A DNA stretch of 64,000 nucleotides. Source: Vishniacozyma victoriae (taxonomy: Eukaryota; Basidiomycota; Tremellomycetes; Tremellales; Bulleribasidiaceae). The stretch is from positions 186,001 through 250,000 of the forward strand of contig JADPYG010000001.1 in NCBI GenBank assembly GCA_017654735.1, in the 5' to 3' direction. Position numbers and translations under genes: made by a program. Shown piece after piece: positions 1 through 14,000 of this stretch (positions within the stretch are counted from its first letter, which is position 1; each line of letters starts with the position of its first letter). Under the pieces are notes generated by a model. That model was not told where the DNA came from, did not search any database, and worked only from the letters and a program-made list of their open reading frames with translations.

Positions 1-762
1 TAAAGCACCTAGTACACTTCGAGCTAGAATAGCCATCTCTGCATAAGCGACGAATCGCATTGCCGAATCGTAATTTCCCTTGACCCATAGATGAATCCCT
101 TTACTCAATTTCTCAAGTAAAGCAGGAGGAGGTCGTTGAGGAGCGGGTTGTCCAGGTTGAGCCTGAGGTGGGGGGCTACTTGTCAGCTGCGGCCTGTGGT
201 ATAAGGAAGGCGTAGCTTACGGGATGAATTTAGGTAGGATATTTGTTCGGATGAAAGTTAGGGTATGGAATAGGGAGAAAGTTGCGAATGGGATGATTGA
301 TACTATATCGTCAGCCACGTTCCATCCTCTTTCAAATCAGACGAACGATTGAGGGGCTTGGTAATAAACCTATATATCAGCTACTACCCTACACTGAACC
401 AAAAACAGCTGAAGCTACGGCTTCCTCGGACTTACCACCAGAAAGCCAATAACGCATATTGAACGTTTTCATCCACAAATGCTTTCCTGATAAACGCAAC
501 ATCCGCCCTGGGGATACCGTATGCTTTGTAACATACAATAGCGTATGATACTAATGTACCAGTATAGAGGAGTTTATAGATCGTTAGGGGGATTGAACGG
601 AATAAGACCGTTCGGAAAATGACGAATGCTGTAGGTCAGCTGTGTCCTCATGTGAGTGTCTCTTTATCTCAGGAAAGAGAAGGAGAGGAAAAACGTACAA
701 GAGCAGGCGACTGTGATAGCATGGCCTAATGCCCAGATATAATGGAGGTCCAATGCTGGCAT
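1..762 (-). CDS. TMEM33/Pom33-family membrane protein (3' end outside window)
   Basis: Five exons read on the minus strand: 762-699, 628-436, 369-347, 302-221 and 175 to the window edge, all in phase with GT-AG introns. The protein starts MPALDLHYIWALGHAIT and has hydrophobic segments ending in a DENVQYALLAFWW stretch, then FATFSLFHTLTFIRTN, a Pro/Gln-rich linker, then LLEKLSKGIHLWVKGNYDSA. This order matches the TMEM33/Per33/Pom33 family (ER and nuclear-pore-associated tetraspan proteins), where a similar LL..L......IL.F.A..E block follows the linker. Exon 3 is only 23 nt; it is needed to keep the frame, because reading on hits a TAG. The C-terminus lies left of the window. Family assignment is from remembered pattern and fairly secure; the exact role is inference. 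Confidence 0.8.
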
Positions 763-1449
763 TGTGATATGAATATGAGTATAGATTAGGTGAGTAAGGA
801 TGAATCTTCTAGATAGAGGCCAAGCGATGACGCGCACAGTGACAATAAAGTAATTCCGCGGTAACCTCTATTGTGGCAGCTTATAGGCGCAATCATGCAT
901 ATCGTCATCTTGTACCTCTCATTCTTCAACCACAATGATATGACAAGCATTGGACGCACACATGACGCTGAGAAGAGAGATATCTGCTTCTTGTCATAGT
1001 CCGACACCAAGTCCGATAGAGACAAGCAACCCGAAGTGACTCAAAGGACGACCCTCGACCTCCGCCAAGGCCCACTGTTGACCATTATTCAGCCCCTCAG
1101 ATATTGACCTCAATGCCGAGCATAATAAAAAAGTAATGAGAAGGCACAGGAACGATACCTCCTCCTCATAAGACGTCATCCATCCAGATACCTCTAAATA
1201 ATTCATTGACTCGCACATACCAACCCCCCAACCTCATGTTTCATCCTGTAACTGACGTCACTAACAACCCTCCTTTGACTATATTTTTCACACTGTTCGA
1301 GGTTCAAAAAGATCTTGATGATGATGATGACGTCGAGGGAACCGTGCACTGGCGGTTTCTAGATATAAATGTTGATGCAACTCGCCTTCTTTTTCTTTCT
1401 CCTCACTCCTCATCCCACTCTATCCCTTTTCATCACATACGTCGACAAG
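763..1449. other. Divergent intergenic region
   Basis: This lies between the starts of the Pom33-like and SUR7-like genes and so must contain both promoters. I see a GATGATGATGATGACG run near 1316-1332 and pyrimidine-rich stretches near 1385-1435, just before the SUR7-like ATG. No convincing coding exon was found. Confidence 0.5.
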
Positions 1450-2249
1450 ATGGCATACCGAACTCGAAATTCTAGCATGATGCTAGGTCTCGCTGCTTTT
1501 ATCGTTCTCGTAAGCTATCCCCAACTCTGCTGCGAGGAAGCTAATGGGTAGATCGCCACCCTATTTTTCTGGCTTTCTGCTTTCTCTACGCCATTCATTA
1601 AATCTATTTATTACCTCGAGACTAGGGCTAATGATGTTCGAGTAAGTCCCCTCTCGAATTTAATGAGGGACGGGACGAATGATAGTTTGGTAATTTCGGT
1701 TGGTGTCTCGCAAACGACCTCAACTGTCATCAATCCGTTGGGTAAGCTTCTGCATGCTTATGGGATGGCGAGCTGATGTTTAGATACAATTGGCGACCCC
1801 AGATCCCTTCTGGAAATGGACCTACCGGAGCTCATATCCTTGTCGCACTCACCGCTGCATTCGGGACCCTCGCATTCTTCTCGCTCCTTCACTCCGCTTC
1901 CAACCTAAGGTCCGGAGCAGCATCATTCTTCCTCACTGTAAGTCCCTTGCTATCGTCACTCACAATACAGACTGAACAATAGATGTTGACCAACCTCCTC
2001 GCATTCATCTCTTTCCTCATTGTGGTCATCACCTGGTCAACCGCTAAGAGGAGGTTCAACAATGACTTATTGGATTTCGATGCGCATTACGGACCTGCCT
2101 TTGGGCTCGTTATTGTTGGTTGGTTATTGTATTTAATGGCTATTCCGCTTGTGATCCTTGGTTGGTTCAGGAATAGGGGATATAGGAATGATGCTCCTGT
2201 CGTTCATACTACCGAGACTACTACCACTAGGAGGAAGTGGGGTCGATAG
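1450..2249 (+). CDS. SUR7/PalI-like tetraspan plasma-membrane protein
   Basis: Exons 1450-1509, 1552-1641, 1686-1741, 1784-1937 and 1983-2249 join in frame to a protein of 208 residues. It opens MAYRTRNSSMMLGLAAFIVL (first membrane segment), continues with FSTPFIKSIYYLE, then an extracytoplasmic FGNFGWCLANDLNC motif. Three further hydrophobic segments follow, at about residues 85-105, 120-140 and 160-185, and a polar tail ending RRKWGR. The W-x-C...C loop after the first helix is the hallmark of the fungal SUR7/PalI (Rim9) family, which acts in cortical domains or pH sensing. Which subfamily this is cannot be told from sequence alone. Confidence 0.78.
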
Positions 2250-2947
2250 GTAGGCTGTGGGGTAGGGGATATACACGGGGTTCACGGCTGGTGGATAATT
2301 TATAATGATAATGAATGATACATGCATGTCGGTGTTCATACCTCTCTCCCCTCTTCTCTCTTGCGTATGATACCTCGGCTCCTGAGGAATCTGGGTCCCG
2401 TCTGCTTCCCATACCTTAACCTTTTATTACAAAATGCCACTCCTGCTTAAGCCACGTGAAAAAACGCGTTGAATTGACTTTCGCGCTTTGTCCTCGCTCC
2501 CTCTTCCCCTCCTTCCTATTCACCCCTATATATCACCTTATCACCCCTTTCACCCATTGACTGCATTGCATATCACCTCAAGTACATTATATTGTTATAC
2601 CAAGTACGATCACGATTGATAGACCATCTCCCAGGTTGTTCACGATCAGTCACGCTTGCACCTACGATATACGACTACGACTTCATTCGGTGTTCAGGAT
2701 TGCCAGACGCAAAGGACCTTCACGATAGCTCAAGACGGAGTAAGTATCTACTAGTATCCACCAGACACGAGTAACTTACGGTGAGCTTCCCATCTACCTA
2801 TCGACACTGTACATACGGTCTCTTGTCTTTTATCTCAGCACTCATTAGATTGGAAGGACATAGCTGAGTGGTAGCCCACGTTCGACTTTTACGACTCTTC
2901 TTTCGCATTCCTTCGAATCTTATTACTTGCCTCCGAGTTTCAATACA
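2250..2947. other. Intergenic: RAC1 upstream region
   Basis: No coding exon seen. A pyrimidine-rich tract at about 2490-2560 includes TATATATC near 2527. A GTAAGT at 2739-2744 could mark an intron in the RAC1 5' leader. A single ACGCGT lies at 2464-2469. Confidence 0.45.
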
Positions 2948-4065
<1,118 letters not shown>

Positions 4066-4820
4066 CCCCTTCCATCTTTTTCAATTTCTAGCATCCTTTT
4101 CCTCTACTTCATCCCAAGACTCATTTCCATATCTTAGTCATGTGTATAGTATGCCCTTTTTCCGTTGATGGTGCTATGGTTTTAATGAATACATGCTTCC
4201 CATCCATCCCATATATATGATTGGGGCTCCCTTCTACACGTTATCTATTAGTTATTACCCTGAATTGATTACCGATGCCCGAATAGTAGTAGTTTGAAAT
4301 GAAGTGATGGAGACTCTTATCACCTATTATACCATCATCTATCACCTACCCCTGCTGTAACTTCTATCGTTGTACTCCTATCTGTACAACATCATTACTG
4401 CCTGTAACACCTACCATTTATACATACACAAGAAGAAAGAGCAATCTACCGGTGTTAAAGGACCGGAAGATCACAAAGAAGCAATCCCATCCCGCGAATA
4501 CACACGCTCTTACCCGATACCTTCACTTTGCTTATCACCTTTGTCTTTGTATCGTGTCTTCTAGAGGATACATCCTACATTATTACTCACGTACGTATCT
4601 TTTGAAGATATACCCCTTCATTTGTATATTGCTCATAGGCGGAATGAGTTGTACTCTTCCAGACTGATTGCCACCCCGGACCAAGCCGGCGGATGTACAC
4701 TCTACTCCCTTTCACCTTCTACCTTTCATTTGATGTTCAATCGATCAATCAATTTTCTTGAAATAGCTTACACTCAGTGATACCTACAATACTACGACAT
4801 TCACACTTTATCCATTAGGA
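4066..4820. other. Intergenic region between RAC1 and an unknown gene
   Basis: 755 bp with only short, non-conserved ORFs. It should hold the RAC1 3' end and the promoter of the gene at 4821. No structural RNA or repeat recognised. Confidence 0.4.
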
Positions 4821-6786
4821 ATGTCGACACATACAGTAAGGTTCCCCCTTCTCCCCTTGATCCAGGCTGACGAGAAGCTCCGACCCCGGACTCCCACCTC
4901 TCGAGCTTCTACACCAGCCTACCATTCCTCCCCTGGGGCTAGTACCACCGAAACAGATTCTCTGGATTCATCATGGTTCCCCGTCGAACCCATTTCTCCC
5001 ACACACTCGAATTCAGAGGGATCAGACGATGATACACTCTCGTCATCCATTTACTCAATCGGATCCGATACTGCCCATTCTCTAACTTCTACCGAGAGCG
5101 ATATACAAGTGGAAGAGGGATATGTGGATGCTGAAGCTTCTACACACACCACTACCGATACTTCTTCACAATTACCACTCATTTTCCCCCATTATGACGA
5201 TCTCGAGAATTCATTCGCTTCTACTAGTGATGAAACTACACCTAGCGCTTCTGTCCAATTACAAACTACTTCCTATTTATCGCAAGCTCCTACGCCTGTA
5301 GTGAGGGGCCAGAGGTCCTCTTCGTATAGGTTGTCGCTTGATAAAGGGGGTGATGAGGGAAAGGCTGGATCATTATGGGGTATAGGAGTTGATGGGGGAT
5401 ATCAGGGATCGGATAAGGATACCATCGAAAAAGCCGTCATTGTGGACGAGAAGGTCGAGGAGAATATTGAGGAGAAGGATGAGGAGAAGGTCGAGGAGAA
5501 GGAAGCTGTCACGGCCCACGAGATCAGGGAAGGAGTCAAGACTGATCGATTGAGGCGAGCTTTGGCTGCTTCCAGTTTAACAAACCTCAGAGGGAGTCAG
5601 AAATGGTAAGCTTCTCTGTCGTGTAAGTGAAGGACCAAGCTGATTCGCAGGTCATCGAAGATGTCAATCTTCACCCTCGCTTCAGTCCTCGGATTAGTCC
5701 TCGCAACCGTACGATACTCCATCATCCCCTCCTCCTCCCCTCCCGCTTCGCCAGAGGTAATGGCTACAAATCATGTGAAACCATTTTCGATACTCGACTA
5801 CCTCCCCTCCACGTCAATGGAAGCTCCAAGTTCAATAATGCCAGATGTCAGGTTGATCAAGAATGCTCTCTCACTCTCTACCGTCCGACCTACTATCAAA
5901 CCCGTCCAGTCCAGCCCCGAGGCTAAATCAGTCGCTACGGTTGCAGGGAGTTACTCTTTGGCATTGCGTAATTCCGAGGCTGGCTTGATTGCTTTCCTCC
6001 AGAATTCAGGTCATAGATGGCAGAGGGCAAAGGAGATGGTCAGGCCTTCTCCCCCTCCTCCCGTCACCACACAGATATCGGAGGGACCTACGTACGGTCA
6101 GATTATTTACTCAGATCTGAGAACCGCTTGGTCCAAGACTCTCTCGACTTACTCCCATACCGAATTCATCCATTATATTCGGAATCAGATTATCGCGACG
6201 ATTCAATTGGAGATCCAACAAGCTCTCATCCTCGCCACATACCTCATAGAGGCGGGCAAGAATGTAACTCGAGCCGCTACTCCTTATTTCCAGCAAGGAC
6301 TAAATCGAACTCAAAGGATGTACGATAACCTCAAATCATTCGGTAGTTCAATCAATATGCCCACTACCGATATCGCTGCCAGTGCCGCTAAAGCCGCTAC
6401 AGATTCCGTCGCGTCTAAAGCAGCTATGACATCCCAAAAAGGCCGAGAGGCAATTCACCAAGCTCGACAAGGTCTCGAATATCTCATTCAAGAGGCGAAA
6501 CGTAGGGCTGGACCCACCTCGCCAGAGGCTCTGAAAGAGGAAGTAGGAAGGGGAAGGTTCTCGGGATTGAAGAATAAGATAAGGAATCATAAAGGTAAAG
6601 CTGTCCAGAACCCAAATAGGGGTACAAAGTCGAAATCTCAGATGAAGGAGAAGAGAGAGGCGAAGGGAAAGAAGATGACAATGAGAGAGAGGTTCATGTT
6701 GGCTTTACATAATGTAAGTCCTCTTATACACTTACGTTATTGATGGGTTGGCTCAACAATAGGCCGCTATGCCTTTGGTTGTATGA
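4821..6786 (+). CDS. Unrecognised Ser/Thr-rich protein with one membrane segment
   Basis: Three exons: 4821-5605, 5651-6713 and 6763-6786. The joins keep frame (KW-SSKM at the first, HN-AAMPLVV at the second) and give 623 residues. The first 260 residues are Ser/Thr/Asp-rich and probably disordered, with a repeated Glu/Lys block (VEENIEEKDEEKVEEKE) near 215-235. A hydrophobic stretch follows the first junction (SIFTLASVLGLVLATVRY). The rest holds Ala-rich, probably helical segments (AASAAKAATDSVASKAAM) and a strongly basic tail. I do not recognise the family; the amphipathic Ala-rich part hints at membrane or lipid-droplet association, but that is speculation. Confidence 0.75.
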
Positions 6787-7112
6787 CAATATGTTACTGA
6801 TGACCTCGAGGCGCCCGTCGGGCTTGGGGCTGATATGAAGGAGAATGGGAATTGTTGTTGATATTTGTAAATATTCAAGCCTACGTGCGATTGTATATTA
6901 TGTTCAGAATTGTATGGTATGTGGTACACGTCTCTCGATCTTTACTGATTCTTGTAAGGTGCTAATACCAGGAAGAACATGTATAGCCATCCTTCAGACC
7001 ACTTTATCCTTTACTTCCCACTCCTTTCTCCTTGCTCCTCGCTCCACTTCTATTCTCATCTACACTGACTACCTGTCTTTGTCTCACTCATCTAACTATA
7101 CAGAATATTAAG
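6787..7112. other. Intergenic, 326 bp
   Basis: Pyrimidine-rich from about 7005 to 7095, as expected just upstream of the phosphatase start. Nothing else recognised. Confidence 0.4.
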
Positions 7113-8380
7113 ATGTCATACGCATATGAGCCCATTACAACTTTTTTCAAACCGACAATCTGGTCAGAGGATGTGAGTACCTCGGTTGATCCCGAGGAGA
7201 AGGCTGAGGAACAGATCAAAGACCAATTTGGGCTGGTGTCGATTTACAATTGGCAATCATTCAAGGAATGTATTAAGGGTAAATACTATACATCCTCGCC
7301 TATGTGATAGCTAAAGTAGTAGAATTATCTGCCCAATGCTCTAAGGGGGAATGTATCAAAGTCATCTACTTAGCTCGACATGGACATGGTAAGTGTCTCT
7401 GATCCTTTGTCCATTCGTAACATAAGTACGGACCACGCTGATTATCCAGGAGAACATAATATAATCCACGAACAATACGCAACATGCGAACAAGTCAGTC
7501 GACCTCCTTCCTCGTCTTTCACTCAACTCGGCTCACAGAGGACGACTAACAAAAAGGCTAAAAAAGTCCATACACCCCACGATGCCAGTCTTGCCCCCTC
7601 AGGCATCTCTGAAGCGTTGGAAGTAGCTTCCGCATTGAAGAGGGAGGTGGGTGAGGGAATGCCGGTTCCAGAGAAGTTCTTTGTTAGTTCTTTAAAGAGG
7701 ACTGGGGAGACTTGTGGACTTGAGTGGGGGTGGCTCTTTGGGAGTGATTTTTCTGCTGAGACTGGGAAAGGCGGGTGGGTAGAGGGAGAAGATAGAGGTT
7801 GTGGGATCGCCGCTACTGTTATCGAGGTATGTCATTCTCCGATCCACTTGACTCTCGGTCGAAGGCGGAAAAAACGGGGAATTTTGAACTAATGACAGAA
7901 TTTCCGAGAATCAATCTCAGGAGGTCAACATAATTCCCGCTCGAACAAAACGTACTTACGCACCCTCTTCCCCACATTCACGTTCCCCGATGAAATGACC
8001 GAGAGGAATGAGCTTTGGGTACCTGAGACTTGGGATAAGGAAGATGAGGTGAAGATGTGTGCTAGATTGGAAAAGGGCTTGGGGGAGGTGATGGGTAGGA
8101 GTCGGGGATGTACTTGTACGTTGAATCCTTCGTTCCTTCTTCCTACTTCACTCGGAATGATCTTTGTCCCCATCTTCTCCTCTTCGAAGACTTGGTTCAC
8201 GCCAAGTGAAAGACGGAAGATGGAAGCTGATGATCAGATATCAGTATCACATCCCATAAAACAGCTACTGAGCGATTAAGGCTGTTTTTAGGAATGGAAG
8301 AAAGGATCATGGGGCTGTGCGAGATGAACGTCCTAGTCCTGAAAGTAAGAGAGAAGGGGAGCGATCAAGGGGTTGTCTGA
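7113..8380 (+). CDS. PMU1-like histidine phosphatase, copy 1
   Basis: Exons 7113-7172, 7215-7278, 7311-7388, 7450-7493, 7557-7826, 7899-8115 and 8238-8380 join in frame to 291 residues. The histidine-phosphatase (phosphoglycerate-mutase-like) motif reads VIYLARHGHGEHN, with catalytic His in RHG. A second conserved His lies in ISITSHKTATERL near the C-terminus. The layout matches the two genes just downstream intron for intron, so the three are tandem duplicates; this copy is the most diverged and has a longer middle exon. The fourth intron (7494-7556) is 63 nt with no in-frame stop and could be retained. Substrate unknown; the family includes yeast PMU1 and other broad phosphomonoesterases. 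Confidence 0.83.
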
Positions 8381-8584
8381 GCCCCCCTGTCGGCTTTCGA
8401 CAAGGGAGGTCGTCAAGTGATTGGCACGATATTCTGGTAAACATATATGATATCCTTTGTCTATACTTCCATTGTCTGACGGGTCGTGTGAGCTCTATTT
8501 GGTCGTAGTATTTATACTAACTCACGTCGCTTTGTTCTTCTCTCATGAAATCTTACCACGAACGCAAGTTTAACGAGAATTGTA

Positions 8585-9620
8585 ATGGTTTATAAACTTC
8601 TTCATCAATACACGGTCCCAGCACCCCAACCGTCTGTGGAACCTACTGTGAGTGGTTTCCGTGCCCACAAGTGTCTGGCTGAACTGATGAAAGCCTGGAG
8701 TCCAATACATCGGTACCGGAGGTCAAGTCTCTTGGTCAGAATTGACTAACACAGTTCAGCGTGAGTACTTGCTCCAAGTCTGAGTAGAGGCTGATCCGCA
8801 GAATATAAAGACGCCTGTCAATCTGGGGAGACTGTCAAGGTCATCTACCTCCAACGACATGGTCATGGTAAATTCCCTTCCAGTCTACAAGTCACATGGC
8901 TAAGAGCGCAGGTGAACATAATCCTATGCCAGAGAATCCAATGCCCCACTGGTCAAGATTCGTAAGGTCCCCCTAGATTCTATCAGCGCCGCAAGCTGAT
9001 CGATCAGAAGAAATTATGTCAACCTAACATAATCGACCCAGCCCTCTCCAAGATCGGAGAAGAACAAATGTCACATCTCTCCCTCAAACTTAAATCGGAG
9101 CAAGATCTACCACTACCAAGTAAAGTATTCACTAGTATAACCAAAAGGACTTGTCAATCTTCCATTGAAGTTTGGAGATCTTTACTCCCTCAAGTCCCCA
9201 TCATAGCTCAACAGGTAAGCTTACCCCCCTCTTTCATAGCTGATGGATAGGATTTGAGAGATACACTTGAAGGTCGTGGATTCTCCAAGAGAGGCCCTTT
9301 GGGAGATATCAAGAGATTGTTCCCCGGTATAACCATTCCTGTGGAAACTACCGAGAATGATGATTTATGGGTGGAACTCGGGGGAAAAGAAACTCTAGAA
9401 CACCTCAAAGAGAGGGTTGATGGTGTTTTCAATAGAATCTGGGACATGGCAGTTGATGATGATTGTGTGTACCCTATCCCCGCCAAGCTGATTGGTAGGT
9501 ATAGCAATTGTTGCTCATAAAGACATCGTTGATACCCTCTACACCAGTCTTTTCGGGATGGAAGAACCGGATTTCCAGACGGCTGAAATGAGGGTTGTAG
9601 TTGTCAAGCGAACGATTTGA
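8585..9620 (+). CDS. PMU1-like histidine phosphatase, copy 2
   Basis: Exons 8585-8647, 8694-8760, 8802-8867, 8912-8961, 9008-9214, 9251-9464 and 9499-9620 give 262 residues with intact frame. Motifs: VIYLQRHGHGEHN with the catalytic RHG His; a TSITKRTCQSS segment after the PALSKIGEEQM helix; and IAIVAHKD at the second catalytic His. It shares intron positions and phases with copies 1 and 3, sharing NPMPHW with copy 3, so it arose by local duplication. The acceptor of intron 1 reads GATGAAAG, not the usual YAG, and is supported by alignment to copy 3. Cytosolic small-molecule phosphatase is the likely role. Confidence 0.85.
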
Positions 9621-9976
9621 GGAATGACGTAGGATAGATAAAGCATGTACATGTATTGTGATTTTGCGACGAGATCTGTGTGTTCAGCCGATGTTTGTGT
9701 TTCTTCTTCTTTACCTCTGCTTGATCCCTTTTCGATTACGCTCTCTAGAGCGATGAGTATAGGGCGGTCTCGTCAGAGGTGGACCTTGTACCAGAACGAG
9801 CAGAGGACAATCTGTGGAACAAGGGTCTAGGCAGACATATACACACACACACACATACACTGACATTTCCTTTGTGTTTTTCCACTTTCCTTTGTTCATG
9901 GTCTCCTTCTTGACCGCATTCCACTCTTTATGTTGACTCTCATCGAGATTATCCACGTATAATAGTAAGACTGAAC
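9621..9976. other. Intergenic, 356 bp, with a short AC run
   Basis: Contains an (AC)7 microsatellite at 9841-9854 followed by a pyrimidine-rich tract, presumably the promoter of phosphatase copy 3. No exon recognised. Confidence 0.45.
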
Positions 9977-10991
9977 ATGACGTTCATCCTTCTCAACGAA
10001 TATACTATCCCTGTAGCTGGACCTGCTGAGGAATCGAAGGTTTGTATACTTCATATTTATGGGGTATGGAACTGATAGTAGCCAGTAGAAACTATTGGTA
10101 ATTGCGGTACGACCAGCTGGAAAGCTTTCAAAGAGATTCTTCGACGTGAGTCTCGCCTGAAGGTCTTCGAGCACTGATGAGTAGAAGAGAGAGATGCCTG
10201 CGTTACTGGGGAGACTGTCAAGGTGATCTACCTACTACGACATGCTCATGGTATGTCTCCTCCACAACAAAGCTGAGAAGATAGGCGAACACAATTCTCT
10301 CCCCAAGAATCCAATGCCTCATTGGAAAGGACTTGTAAGTCCCCTCACCTCTTCCACTGCGGATCTTGATCAAAAGGGAGAATACAATCCCGACGCAGTA
10401 GACCCGCTTCTCTCCCAGATCGGCAAAGAACAAATGTCGAGTTTAGCCATACAACTTCGAACTGAACTCCCCAAAGCCGGGGAGGGAATGATATTACCAA
10501 CCAAAGTGATTACCAGTATTTTGAGACGAACATGTCAATGTTCCATGGATGTCTGGTCACCAGTTTGCGATGCTCCTATCATAGCTCTTCAAGTGAGTCC
10601 TCTCGCAAACGAGCTGATGAGTAGGATCTGAGAGGTACGTTGATTGGACTAGGTTATTCGAAACGTGGTCCCCTTGGGGCTGTCAAAGATCTCTTTCCAG
10701 AGGTGGTCATCTCGGAGGGAATCACTGAAGAGGATGATCTATGGGCTAAGACTGGTGGTAATGAATCGGAGGAAGAAGCGGGGGAGAGGGTAAAGTCGGC
10801 ATTCAAGGAAGTCTGGGATATGGCAAGAGATGACGATTGTCAGTATTCTTCCTCTTATATCACCTTGCAACAAGCTGATGAAAGGTATCGCCATCGTAAC
10901 CCATAAAGAGACATTGAATACCCTGTGGCCAAAAGTCTTCAGAGCTGGGGAACCGAGGTTCCAGACTGCCGAAATTGGGTTGTCATCGTGA
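9977..10991 (+). CDS. PMU1-like histidine phosphatase, copy 3, with RHA in place of RHG
   Basis: Exons 9977-10039, 10082-10145, 10185-10250, 10285-10334, 10377-10592, 10625-10838 and 10885-10991 give 259 residues. The active-site block reads VIYLLRHAHGEHN: the catalytic His is kept but the glycine of the RHG signature is alanine. The distal His is kept in IAIVTHKETLNTL. The fourth intron (10335-10376) is 42 nt, has an AAAG acceptor and contains no in-frame stop, so retention would simply add 14 residues. Structure and sequence are closest to copy 2. Activity is uncertain because of the signature change. Confidence 0.82.
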
Positions 10992-11093
10992 AATGTAGCT
11001 CATGAATCATAAATCATGCATACAATAATGTACTGTACATACGAAATCGTATCTTGTCGTTAATATCGTAATCTACCCCTACATACCCGTATA

Positions 11094-14000
11094 TCAAACC
11101 TCAGTCTTATCCAGCATTTTCGACTTGGATACTTTTTCAAACATGTACATCACCTTTCCACCTCCTCCGCCATTCGCAATGGCATTTAAATCATATTTCC
11201 TCTTAGTCTCCAATCCACCAATATCCACCCTCTTCTTCTTCTCCTTCTTCTTTCCTTTCTTGGTATTACTGCTACTACCACTAGATTGATCCCTTACATC
11301 AATCTCATCTTGCGAATTTGCACTTTCAATCCCATCCATTTCGTCGTTTTCCTCTTCGGCGGCTTTTGAGAATTTGGTAGATTCCCATTCGGTATAGATT
11401 AGGCCGTGTAGGAGCGTATCGGACATTGTATCGAATGAAGACCTTTCATGGGGGTCTAGGTGTTTCCATTTCTTCAAGGCGGATAATTTATCTCGTTTAG
11501 CTTGCTCGGACTGCAAATTAGCTTGACGTCCGATCTGCGAAACGGGAAGCTGACCTTTTTGACCATCTTTGCAGTCTGTCCATCAGTACTATTCATGGCT
11601 CCAGGGGACAGAGGACTTACAGGAGCAGGATCATATTGCGAAGCAACCACGAACCCTTTACTTTCCTCATCGCTCTCATCTCCACTATCCCCAGCTACAT
11701 TTACGTCTTTCTCCTTCAAAACCCCCTCTTCTAGACCATTACAATCACACCCGAGCAGGTCGTCTGGACGTCAGCTGATCCAATCGTGAACGAGAGAGAG
11801 AGCTCACGAGTCTGACAACCATCCGTCTTGATTGAAAGCGTGAACAGATCTCGTAGTTCGGCATCAGAGAAAGCTATCATCAGCGATCGTCGAGTGTGGA
11901 AGGAGTAAGCTTACAATTACTACTTTTCTCCCCAGCTTGCTTATCCAGCATTTGATCCGATAAACCTGTCTTGGTGACTTGTCGCTGATTGTCAATTATG
12001 CTCTGATCGCGGAGGCTTACTTGATAGATCTTCTCATCGATCGTACATGCGGTGAGGAGCCTGTAGATATATACGGGTCGTTTTTGGCCGTCCCTACTCA
12101 TCAGCCATGATCCATCGTGGGGGTAGGTCACGTACCTATGGATTCGGGCCATTGCTTGTAAGTCGGTCGAAGGGTTCCTGGTCATCAGCTACAACCTCAT
12201 CTCGAGGTTGGTTGCATACCAATCACTATCGAAAAGGATCAACCGGGAAGCACTATCTCATCAGCTCCTCCTTCGTATAAACAGGCGACGACATACCCAA
12301 TCAAATTTAATCCAGTTCCACCAGCCTTGGCACTAAGTAGAAAGACGAATGAATCTTCCCTCCTCCCCTTGTTGAACTGATCAACTAGATCTTGTCTCGT
12401 CTTCTGAGGTGTTGACCCGTCGAGGCGGAGGTAGGGGTATTTCATACTTCCCAACATCTCCTGGATGATATCGAGGGTACTGGTCCAGTTGGAGACAACA
12501 ACCACCTTTTCACCAGTATGACCGTGGACTTCCTTCAACATGTTGTATAGGAGTTGCATTTTACCTGATCATCAGCTTGACCCGACGACGGGAGCCGGCG
12601 AGCTGACCCGAGGTGGATACATCGTAGTCCTTGATGTTCGGTGGCATCACGGCCAGAGCTTGCTCGAGAACCGATTTGACTTCATTCTCGTCATATTGAA
12701 TGTCCTCTTTTGCTGCTTTCTTCTTGAGTAGCTACCTGTCAGCTCATAATGAGCGGGGGGCTTACTAAAGGAGAATTGCAAATCTTTCGCAAAGTGTCGA
12801 CTAATCATTAGCTATGTTGGCATTTCCGAGGAGGCTCTAGCTTACTAAAGCCCAAAGGCTGAGTTCGAGACTGAAGGAAAGCTGCAAGCATATTGGGAGC
12901 GAGGAGCGTCTGGGATATCTTCAATTGAAGTTTTGAAGGAGCAACAAAGACGACATATTCATCTACTCATTAGCTCCCAACCTGAGAGCAAACGTACTTT
13001 TAGGTGGAAGGTAATTATCCAGTACCTCAGCAGTCCTTCGGATAACAAAGGCTTGAGCGACCTGAGTGAGCTATCGTCAGCTATAACCGGAACGCAGTTG
13101 TACCTCTTGAGATCGTTCTTGACCCTCCGTCACATCCCTCTTTGATGCTCCTGGTGCTCGGCCCTTCAAGATTGGTTTCTCGAATTGCCGATTGAATTGG
13201 CTGTAAGTACCGAAGATTCCAGGATTGACAAAGTTGGCCTATAGATTAGCTTGAGTCAATAGCACTGACAAGTCAGCTGACCATAGCCCAGTATTCTCCT
13301 AGATCGTTCTGTACGGGCGTCCCGGATAGGACTGAGATCAGCTACACTCCACAAATGGGGACTTACGGATTCGCCTAACGGTCCTGAGCTCGTCAAACAT
13401 CTTTGTAGTCTTGTTATCTTTGGACTTCAGACGTTGACCTTCATCACAAATGATCAAGTCGATGGATGGAACGCATGATGCGAGTTGTTTCCTGTTTCGT
13501 CAGTGTAGTACGTGGTGTACGATATGATGACTGACACTACTTTACGCAGCTAGTTCATATTAGCTCTGTTATCCTAAGTACGTGTGAGGGACTTACTCGC
13601 TCGTAGCCAATGATCAGGACGTGCTTGCTCCTGTTGTTGACCTACCAATTAGCTGATCACCAAGGAGACAATGGATCTAGCTTACGAAAGATAACATCTC
13701 ATTATCGCGACCATCTGCCGCGACAACATTCACTCGCTTATCCACCCTGATCATCAGTCTCAGCCCTCACTTCGCTGAGAAGCGCACCATTTCCTAAACT
13801 CTTTCTGCCAGTTCTTGACCAGGGTGACGGGACAAACGATCAGGATCTTGTGTGCACTATCAAATGAGTATATTGTCAAAGGCCTGCAAGATGAGCTCAC
13901 CAGGCGGTATCCTTCTTGAAGGGTGATTGTTCTGAGTAGTTAGCGGTAGTAGGCACCTGATGAGGTGGACGTACTGAGCATAGTATATACGAGAGCGATA

